This document shows, one piece after another, positions 6,519 to 11,202 of a DNA stretch of 11,202 nt (the stretch's first letter is position 1; every line of letters starts with the position of its first letter). This stretch comes from Chitinophagaceae bacterium. GTDB taxonomy: Bacteria > Bacteroidota > Bacteroidia > Chitinophagales > Chitinophagaceae. Made by a program: the position numbers and the translations under genes. The notes beneath the pieces are model-generated. The model searched no databases and had not been told where the DNA came from. It saw only the letters and a program-made list of their open reading frames with translations. The stretch lies in NCBI GenBank assembly GCA_030151745.1, contig JASLDA010000304.1, positions 1-11,202 of the forward strand. Reading direction: 5' to 3'.

Positions 6519-7475
6519 TCAATCGTGGTTTTTGCCGTCCGCATCCGTGCTGTCTACCACATACAGCGGGCGGTTGCGCACATTGCTGATGATCCTCGCG
6601 ATATACTCGCCGATGATCCCCACGCTGAGCAGCTGCACCCCGCCCAGGAAGGTCACCGAGATGATGAGCGATGCCCAGCCCGGTACCGTATTGTGCCCGA
6701 TGAAATAGCTGTACAGCGCATAGATGCCGATCAGGAACGAGATCCCGCAGACGATGAAGCCCAGGCTGGTGGCCCATTTCAGGGGCGAGTCGGAAAACGC
6801 GGTGATGCCGTTGAAGGCCAGGCGCAACATCTTCTTGAAGGGATAGTTCGTCTTGCCGTACTTCCGCTCGTCGCGGTCGAAGTAGACGTAAGTACTCCTG
6901 AAGCCCAGCCAGGCGATCTGCCCGCGGAGGTATTTGTCGTACTCCTTCATCTGCTTCAGGTATTCCAGCACATCGCGGGAAATAAGGCGGAAATCGCCTA
7001 CGTCCAGCGGGATCTCGAAAGAGACCAGGCGGGCCAGGATCCGGTAAAAGGCCCGGGCGGTGAAGCGCTTGAAAAAGGTTTCTCCTTTCCGCGCCTTGCG
7101 CTTGGCGTACACGACCTTATAGCCATCCTGATAAGCCTGGTACATCTCGGCAATCAGCTCCGGTGGGTCCTGCAGGTCCCCGTCGATGGTCACTATCGCC
7201 TCTCCCTTGGCGTAATCCATGCCCGCGGTGATCGCGATCTGGTGCCCGAAATTCCGGCTGAAATTGATATAATGCAGGCGGGGCCTGTCGCTGCAGGCTT
7301 CGATCAGCTGCGAAAGCGAGCTGTCCCGGCTGCCGTCGTTGACGAAGATGATCTCGTAATCCGGCGTGATGCCTTCCGCTGCCGCCACCATGCGTCGTAC
7401 CAGCTCGGGAATGATCAATTCTTCATTGAATACCGGGACGACAATGGACAATTTGACGGGAAGCTGCGACTGCAT
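6519..7475 (-). CDS. GT2 polyprenyl-phosphate glycosyltransferase (GtrB/DPM1-like) with two C-terminal membrane helices
   Basis: A 318-residue family 2 glycosyltransferase that probably transfers a sugar from a nucleotide donor to undecaprenyl (polyprenyl) phosphate on the cytoplasmic side. The N-terminal GT-A domain shows LSIVVPVFNEE (9-19), EIIFVNDGSRD (41-51), FSRNFGHQIAITAGMDYAKG (72-91), the metal-binding DGDLQDPPE (98-106) and RKYGKTNY (204-211). Two hydrophobic segments follow (about 234-260 and 268-295), as in bacterial GtrB/DPM1-type enzymes, and a short polar tail. The length is typical. The sugar cannot be read from the sequence (glucose, mannose and others are possible). It lies 128 nt downstream of an ArnT/PMT-type enzyme on the same strand, which would be the natural user of its lipid-linked sugar product. 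The start at 7475 is supported by the family alignment and a -7-like box 5 nt upstream. Confidence 0.92.
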   Translation of the reverse strand: MQSQLPVKLSIVVPVFNEELIIPELVRRMVAAAEGITPDYEIIFVNDGSRDSSLSQLIEACSDRPRLHYINFSRNFGHQIAITAGMDYAKGEAIVTIDGDLQDPPELIAEMYQAYQDGYKVVYAKRKARKGETFFKRFTARAFYRILARLVSFEIPLDVGDFRLISRDVLEYLKQMKEYDKYLRGQIAWLGFRSTYVYFDRDERKYGKTNYPFKKMLRLAFNGITAFSDSPLKWATSLGFIVCGISFLIGIYALYSYFIGHNTVPGWASLIISVTFLGGVQLLSVGIIGEYIARIISNVRNRPLYVVDSTDADGKNHD

Positions 7476-7480
7476 GGCTG

Positions 7481-7487
7481 CAAATTA
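7481..7487 (-). promoter_or_regulatory. -7-like box TAATTTG in front of the GT2 gene
   Basis: On the - strand TAATTTG is one base short of TAnnTTTG and ends exactly 5 nt (CAGCC) before the ATG at 7475, the spacing also seen for ubiE. A second TAATTTG occurs 9 nt further upstream. Either would give the GT2 gene its own start, separate from read-through from the ArnT-like gene. Confidence 0.35.
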
Positions 7488-7500
7488 GCTGATTAACAAA

Positions 7501-7594
7501 TTATACCGGGCGTCGCCTGATTTTGTCAGGACGCTTCGCGCGCAGAAGCGTTCCAGGCCAATCAACGGACAAAACTGGACAGCGCCCGGCATAA
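7501..7594. repeat. 94-bp imperfect palindrome, MITE-like or structured RNA
   Basis: The outer 27 bp at each end (7501-7527 and the reverse complement of 7568-7594) are identical at 20 positions, beginning TTATRCCGGGCG and ending TTTTGTC; all seven differences are transitions. As RNA, one long hairpin can form on either strand, with G-U wobbles at several of those positions. The interior also offers perfect short helices (7516-7520/7526-7530; 7531-7537/7545-7551; 7552-7556/7575-7579), giving an alternative cloverleaf. It nearly fills the gap between the ArnT-like and GT2 genes and begins 9 nt after the former's stop. No target-site duplication or coding sequence is visible. Confidence 0.6.
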
Positions 7595-7603
7595 CAGCTC
7601 AGC

Positions 7604-9106
7604 TCAGGGCTCCTGTCCCGGCGAATTGCCCGCCCCCGGCTCTATATGCAGGATCTCCACGCTGCGGAATTGCTCCTTCGGCGTCCAGCGATAGCGCGAC
7701 TTTACCTTCGCCTTGACCTCGTCTTCCCAGAGCATGACGTCCATCCCGGGCTGCAGCGCGGCGCTGTCGGCAACGCGCAGCGCCTTCCCTTTCATATTCA
7801 GTACCTCGCGATACCAGTACAGGGGATAGTCGTCCCCGCAGATGATATCGGCCTGCAGCTCCCTGCGGCCCGACAGCGCTTCCTTAAGGTACACGCCGGC
7901 ATCATGAGTACCGGCCGCCGTATACGGATCCTGGGAGTCGAGGCTGCTCTGCGCAACAACGACGTATGCGGGGACTGCCAGCGCCAGCAGCAGGGCCGCC
8001 GGCAGGAAATTCCAGCGCCATGGCATCGATGCCCAGGGCCAGGCAGCCAGCACCCGGCAAACCTGGTCGAGGAACAGGCCGCAGAGCAGCGCCATAAACG
8101 GGTAAGCAGGCAGCATGTACCATCCGAGCTTGGTGGCCGCGGCGCTTATGATCAGCATTATGCTCAGCATGCAGGTCAGGCTCAGCACGCCGAGCCGCCG
8201 CCAGGCCGTTTCCCGGGAGAAGAGCGCGGCAAAGGCAGCAGGCAGCAGCAGGAAATACCAATAGCTGAAACCACCCTCGCGCAGCCAGCGCCAGTAGTAC
8301 CAGAAATCGCCTTTGTGTGTTTCGAGCGCCGTGCCGTAGCGTCCGCCGAGCTCATTTTCCCAGACCAGCTGCAGATAACCCGGCTGCAGCCGCTCCCGCC
8401 ATACATAGTATCCGCCTGCGATCAGCAGGAAAATACCCAGCCCCGTCCAGAATGCGCCGCTGCGCAGGATCTTCCGCAGGCTCCGCGTCCATACGACCAA
8501 CCCCAGCAAAGCGGGTGTAATGAAGAGCCCCGCAACGCCTTTGGTCATCACCGCCCCGGTGAGCGCGAGAAAGCAGGCTATCAGGCTTATCCCCCGCTCC
8601 GTCCTGAGATAGTCCAAAAGACTGCCGGCCGCAATGACCGTAAGCAACGTCAGCAGGGAATCGTAATCGCCGGTGCGCGTGCCGTGATTCGCCACGTAGC
8701 CTCCGGCAGTGGTCAGGATTATCACGGCCAGCAACCCCGGTATCCAGCGCCCGGTATGCCGCTTGGCGAGCCCCAGAATATAGAAGCCGGTCAGCGCGGC
8801 GAATATGGCGGACGGCAGCCGGACGGAGAGCTCGTTGTAGCCGAAAGTGCCTTGGGTGAATGCAAGAATCCAGGTGAGCAGGGGCGGCTTGGTATTCCAG
8901 GTTTCCGGGTGATGCGAGATATAGGTGACGATCCGGTTGCCGTTCTGGTTCATCTCCAGGGCATTCTGCGCGTTTCGCATCTCATCCCAGGTCAGCAGCG
9001 GCAGCTCATCCAGGTGCGCGAACAACGGGATTGCCATGATAAGCCCGGCGGCAAGCCAGGCCAGCCAGGCGGCATTCTTATGTAAGAAGGAGCGGAGGTT
9101 AGCCAA
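7604..9106 (-). CDS. ArnT/PMT-type (GT39/GT83, GT-C fold) membrane glycosyltransferase
   Basis: A 500-residue integral membrane protein with about ten to eleven hydrophobic segments (for example 12-31, 97-113, 121-138, 150-166, 219-236, 282-297, 306-325, 330-348 and 366-386) and a soluble C-terminal domain from about 388. GT-C hallmarks are the acidic pair in the first periplasmic loop (WDE, 40-42), NTKPPLLTW (71-79) with NELSVRLPSA (91-100), GDYDS (146-150), MTKG (187-190) and KLGWYMLPAYP (326-336). Enzymes of this type use a polyprenyl-phosphate sugar and modify lipid A, glycans or proteins at the periplasmic face; the acceptor here is unknown. The neighbouring GT2 gene could make its donor. 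The frame starts with TTG (9106); no in-frame ATG or GTG occurs until M24, inside the first membrane helix, so TTG is preferred. The flavoprotein gene ends 51 nt upstream. Confidence 0.9.
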   Translation of the reverse strand: MANLRSFLHKNAAWLAWLAAGLIMAIPLFAHLDELPLLTWDEMRNAQNALEMNQNGNRIVTYISHHPETWNTKPPLLTWILAFTQGTFGYNELSVRLPSAIFAALTGFYILGLAKRHTGRWIPGLLAVIILTTAGGYVANHGTRTGDYDSLLTLLTVIAAGSLLDYLRTERGISLIACFLALTGAVMTKGVAGLFITPALLGLVVWTRSLRKILRSGAFWTGLGIFLLIAGGYYVWRERLQPGYLQLVWENELGGRYGTALETHKGDFWYYWRWLREGGFSYWYFLLLPAAFAALFSRETAWRRLGVLSLTCMLSIMLIISAAATKLGWYMLPAYPFMALLCGLFLDQVCRVLAAWPWASMPWRWNFLPAALLLALAVPAYVVVAQSSLDSQDPYTAAGTHDAGVYLKEALSGRRELQADIICGDDYPLYWYREVLNMKGKALRVADSAALQPGMDVMLWEDEVKAKVKSRYRWTPKEQFRSVEILHIEPGAGNSPGQEP

Positions 9107-9157
9107 GTTATGCGTCGTGTGAATGGGTAGATGCCTTCGGCATGGACGGGTAATACA

Positions 9158-9874
9158 TCATCCGTAAAGTTCCAGATGGACGTGCTTTTTATCGTATCCC
9201 ATGGCCAGGATGCGTTCACGGGCTTCGTCCACCATGGCTTTCCAGCCGCAAAGCATGAACTGCGCCGGCTGACGGTCCCGGCAGAGGGCCTCGTACACGG
9301 GATGCACGTACCCGCGGTGCCCCTCCCAGGCCTCGCGGCTCAGGGTCGGGTGGTAATGAAAGCCCGGCAGGACCGATTGCAGCTCGCTCAGCTCCTGGTG
9401 GTAGAGCAGGTCCATCCTGCTGCGGCAGCCGAAGACCAGATGTATCGGCGCATGTTCCCGGGGATTCGCCGCCAGGTAGCGCAGCATGCTCCGGAAGGGA
9501 GCCACGCCGGTGCCTGTGCAGATCAGGAACAGCTCTTCCCCGATCGTCTCCGGCAGCACGAACACGCCGTGCGGCCCGCGCAGGGTCAGCTCGCTGCCCT
9601 CTGACACCTGGTCAAACATATAGGTAGTGCCGGCTCCGCCTTCCAATTGTACGATGACGAGCTCGATGATATTGCTGCCGTCCGGGGCCGAGGCAATGCT
9701 GTACGAGCGCCAGCGCCGGTTGCGTTGCTCATGTATAGGCAAGTCCAGGGTCACGAACTGCCCCGGCTTAAAGTCGAATACGCCGGTTTCCGGCAGCTCG
9801 ATAAAGAACCGCCTCGTAGCCGGGCTCACCGCCTCGATCCGGCGGACTATGCCGCGCTGCCATTGAGGTAACAT
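9158..9874 (-). CDS. Ferredoxin/flavodoxin-NADP(+) reductase-like FAD oxidoreductase
   Basis: A 238-residue soluble flavoprotein of the ferredoxin-NADP reductase superfamily. The FAD domain (about 5-105) carries FKPGQFVTLDLP (35-46) and the flavin-binding RSYSIAS (56-62); the NAD(P) domain has CTGTGVAPFRSM (119-130), VFGCRSRMDLLY (147-158) and CGWKAMVDEAR (209-219), and ends HVHLELYG. There is no [2Fe-2S] cluster domain, so it must pass or receive electrons through a separate ferredoxin, flavodoxin or free flavin; the partner is unknown. The frame can be extended upstream to an ATG at 10036, but the extra 54 residues do not resemble the family. The start at 9874 opens directly into the first FAD strand and has a promoter-like pair 5 nt upstream. 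It lies 51 nt upstream of the ArnT-like gene on the same strand and may be co-transcribed with it, with no obvious functional link. Confidence 0.88.
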   Translation of the reverse strand: MLPQWQRGIVRRIEAVSPATRRFFIELPETGVFDFKPGQFVTLDLPIHEQRNRRWRSYSIASAPDGSNIIELVIVQLEGGAGTTYMFDQVSEGSELTLRGPHGVFVLPETIGEELFLICTGTGVAPFRSMLRYLAANPREHAPIHLVFGCRSRMDLLYHQELSELQSVLPGFHYHPTLSREAWEGHRGYVHPVYEALCRDRQPAQFMLCGWKAMVDEARERILAMGYDKKHVHLELYG

Positions 9875-9879
9875 AAGTT

Positions 9880-9907
9880 CAAGGTACGAATTCGTCAGCT
9901 CGGCAAG
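9880..9907 (-). promoter_or_regulatory. Bacteroidetes-type promoter for the flavoprotein gene
   Basis: On the - strand, CTTG (9907-9904) and TACCTTG (9886-9880) are spaced by 17 nt and resemble the -33 TTTG and -7 TAnnTTTG boxes, each imperfectly. The -7-like box ends exactly 5 nt before the ATG at 9874. This supports that ATG over the upstream in-frame one at 10036, which would place the promoter inside the gene. Confidence 0.4.
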
Positions 9908-10115
9908 CGGCTCCCTATGACTTTCAGGGAAGAGAAGCCCCGGTCTTTGATATCCGGGCAAATACACGGCGCTTCGCTGCAGCAAGGCCGCCTCCGGACC
10001 TTCATCCGGGAAATGTCTTTGTCTTTTCAGCGGCACTACCAGCGCCGGCAGAAGCTCTCAAGACATCCCCCAGCTGCCGCGGCTTTTTTCAAGCAATGCC
10101 CTGCACTATCTTTCC
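9908..10115. other. Intergenic stretch with no recognised gene
   Basis: This is most of the 334-nt gap between the flavoprotein start and the methyltransferase stop. I see only small inverted repeats, for example TCCCT/AGGGA at 9912-9916/9926-9930. Reading frames through it (a + frame of about 100 codons from 9917, and the upstream extension of the flavoprotein frame) have no protein-like character. It is where the G+C drop towards the methyltransferase gene begins. Confidence 0.5.
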
Positions 10116-10159
10116 AAACCAACTTCCAGCTTTTCCGCAGGAAGTCTATTGGTTGGTTT
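10116..10159 (-). other. Stem-loop downstream of the methyltransferase gene
   Basis: Bases 10116-10127 (AAACCAACTTCC) pair completely with the split 3' arm GGAAG (10140-10144) plus TTGGTTT (10153-10159); the 8 nt between them form a bulge. It lies about 50 nt after the methyltransferase stop and could mark that transcript's end, but no T run follows it on the - strand. Confidence 0.3.
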
Positions 10160-10208
10160 TGCCGATGCTATAGCGCGCAGCGATGCGGGCACTGCGAGCA
10201 TAATTCAA

Positions 10209-10913
10209 TTATTTGGCGATGACATAAATTTCGCCTGCAATGTCAGGATATCTTTCGCCTAACTGCAGAAATGCATAAAGCATTTCCTTGCTCCAGGAAG
10301 CATGAATCTGACCATTGGAAACAGGCTTAAGCCAATAGCCTCCATAATGAACGACAGACAGCCCTGCCTGCAGAAAATGTTGCCTGAATAATTCCGGGCT
10401 GTAAATTCTTCGATGTCCGTGGTGAATATCAAGCTCGCTCATGGCATCCTCCCCTTTAAGCAATCCCATCATAACTGCAGCCTGCCGGTGAAGCGACCTG
10501 CTGTTCGGAACGGCAGATAATATGATACCGCCAGGCTGGAGCAATTGTTTAACATTCTCCAGTATAGCAACCGGGTCTTCCACATGTTCCAGCACGTGCC
10601 CGAGAATGATATTGTCGTATTTTTTATTCGGCTTAAAATCCTCAAAAAGCGCATTCACCACTTCAGCCTTAGGAAATTTCTTCGCCAGTTCCTTACAGAA
10701 TACCTCCGACCCATCAACCAATGTCAATGGCCGATGTAATTTGTATAAATACTCGGTCATTATTCCTTCTGCCGGACCCAATTCCAATATTGTTCCTGCT
10801 TTTAGAAAGCGCTTGAATATTTCATAGCTATACTCGATGGTCATTGTGTTTGCCATCGTCGTATACAAAGAGTCTTTGGCAATCGCTTCAAGACGCTGCT
10901 GCTCCTGGTTCAT
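10209..10913 (-). CDS. Class I SAM-dependent methyltransferase (Methyltransf_23-like)
   Basis: A 234-residue Rossmann-fold methyltransferase. SAM motif I is ILELGPAEGIM (42-52), the acidic residue after strand two is D67 in LVDGSE, motif III/IV is ILGHVLEHVEDP (103-114), and LLQPGGIILSAVPNSRS (124-140) follows. The C-terminal HHGHRRIYSPELFRQHFLQAG (164-184) is common in enzymes acting on sugars or small metabolites in polysaccharide clusters, but the substrate is not predictable. Base composition differs clearly from its neighbours: 10621-10680 has 22 G/C of 60, against 39 of 60 at 8041-8100 in the ArnT-like gene, suggesting a different origin. No Shine-Dalgarno; the leader is A-rich (TTTAAAAGAAAAATCCG before the ATG). 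It has no -7-like box at 5 nt, unlike several other genes here. Confidence 0.88.
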   Translation of the reverse strand: MNQEQQRLEAIAKDSLYTTMANTMTIEYSYEIFKRFLKAGTILELGPAEGIMTEYLYKLHRPLTLVDGSEVFCKELAKKFPKAEVVNALFEDFKPNKKYDNIILGHVLEHVEDPVAILENVKQLLQPGGIILSAVPNSRSLHRQAAVMMGLLKGEDAMSELDIHHGHRRIYSPELFRQHFLQAGLSVVHYGGYWLKPVSNGQIHASWSKEMLYAFLQLGERYPDIAGEIYVIAK

Positions 10914-10977
10914 CGGATTTTTCTTTTAAATATTGCTTGCATTCAATGCTGTGCAGGACAGGAAGCATATGCCGGGC

Positions 10978-11145
10978 CTATACAGCCGGCTTACCTTCAC
11001 TAGCGGCACTGTAACCGGAATCTGAATCTCCAATCATTGCCGAAATATCATACGCCTTACTAAGCGCCTTTATTACAGCCGATTGGGGATTTTCCTTCTG
11101 ACGAGGCAAAAATATCGTTTGCTCAACATCCCCGAAACAGAGGGG
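10978..11145 (-). pseudogene. Possible remnant of a HAD-family (GmhB/HisB-N-like) phosphatase
   Basis: A stop-to-stop frame of 55 codons has protein-like content despite lacking an ATG at its start. PRQKENP (14-20) resembles the CRKPxPG segment and SAVIKALSKAYDI (22-34) the following helix of HAD-IIIA phosphatases, while AMIGDSDSGYSAA (36-48) resembles the motif III/IV stretch with IGDxxxD. The N-terminal DxDGT nucleophile motif is absent, and two to three residues usually found between the helix and the IGD strand are missing. If this reading is right, it is a decayed fragment; heptose phosphatases of this family occur in surface-polysaccharide clusters. A TTG at 11109 could begin a 43-residue peptide instead, and chance resemblance is possible. 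Confidence 0.28.
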
Positions 11146-11170
11146 CTATCCCGATGAGAGACATGACAAA

Positions 11171-11202
11171 TAAAAAACTGTTGAACGAAGACCGTTCAAC
11201 AG
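11171..11202 (-). terminator. Intrinsic terminator of a gene beyond the right edge
   Basis: Bases 11178-11187 (CTGTTGAACG) and 11193-11202 are perfect 10-bp complements around a 5-nt loop. On the - strand the hairpin is followed by six T (11177-11172) and then ATTTG. It therefore ends a leftward transcript from a gene outside the window and separates it from the methyltransferase gene. If T follows beyond 11202 on the + strand, it would work in both directions. Confidence 0.8.

Noticed and set aside
6525..7496. A 323-codon open frame opposite the GT2 gene
   Set aside because: A mirror frame of a well-supported glycosyltransferase; composition-driven, without motifs.
7501..7594. The cloverleaf fold read as a tRNA
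   Set aside because: The 7-bp outer stem and a 7-nt central loop look tRNA-like, but there is no T-loop GTTCRA, no canonical D-loop GG, and the arms and spacers have wrong lengths on both strands.
7646..9085. A 479-codon open frame opposite the ArnT-like gene
   Set aside because: Antisense to a clear GT-C membrane protein; Q-, P- and R-rich translation with no recognisable domain.
9131..9143. Small hairpin ATGCC-TTC-GGCAT between the flavoprotein and ArnT-like genes
   Set aside because: Only 5 bp with no T run on either strand; too short to support as a terminator.
9875..10036. Upstream in-frame extension of the flavoprotein gene
   Set aside because: The extra 54 residues do not resemble ferredoxin-NADP reductases, and a promoter-like pair lies within this stretch.
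9917..10222. A 101-codon + strand frame in the gap after the methyltransferase gene
   Set aside because: It overlaps the promoter region and stem-loop, runs into the methyltransferase gene antisense, and its translation has no protein-like pattern.
11154..11202. Start of a new + strand gene (ATG at 11154 or 11163, open to the window end)
   Set aside because: The sequence from 11171 is a near-perfect terminator for the opposite strand; a coding start would have to run through this hairpin.

Overview
The window looks like a chromosomal segment from a GC-rich member of the Bacteroidota, probably near Chitinophagaceae; that placement is an inference. The pointers are: a Bacteroidetes-type carboxypeptidase-like regulatory domain on a secreted esterase; a menaquinone-type UbiE; short stand-alone PurL; AT-rich boxes close to the Bacteroidetes -7 element TAnnTTTG lying exactly 5 nt before several start codons; and no clear Shine-Dalgarno sequences. 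Most genes are around 60-65% G+C in the stretches I counted.

Left half, all on the + strand: the 3' two-thirds of purL (purine synthesis), ended by a textbook intrinsic terminator; a probable two-gene unit of a small VOC/glyoxalase-fold protein and a DUF2200 protein; an unrecognised 366-residue helical, TPR-like protein; a perfect 21-bp hairpin; and a secreted three-domain protein with a CarboxypepD-like domain, a beta-rich middle and an esterase-D-type alpha/beta hydrolase.

Right half, all on the - strand and convergent with the left half at about 5563-5605. In transcription order from the right edge: an intrinsic terminator belonging to a gene beyond the window; a possible decayed HAD-phosphatase fragment; an AT-richer SAM methyltransferase; a ferredoxin/flavodoxin-NADP reductase-like flavoprotein; an ArnT/PMT-type membrane glycosyltransferase; a GtrB/DPM1-type polyprenyl-phosphate glycosyltransferase; and ubiE. 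The two glycosyltransferases form a natural pair: the GT2 enzyme would charge a polyprenyl phosphate with a sugar, and the GT-C enzyme would pass that sugar on to lipid A, a glycan or a protein at the periplasmic face. The methyltransferase and possible HAD remnant suggest that the right edge borders a surface-polysaccharide or accessory region.

I see no CRISPR array, tRNA, rRNA, transposase or clear new defence system. The most interesting unexplained structures are non-coding: a 94-bp imperfect palindrome between the two glycosyltransferase genes whose arms differ only by transitions, the perfect 21-bp hairpin at 3811-3855, and the recurring -7-like box at fixed 5-nt spacing from start codons, which suggests leaderless transcripts.
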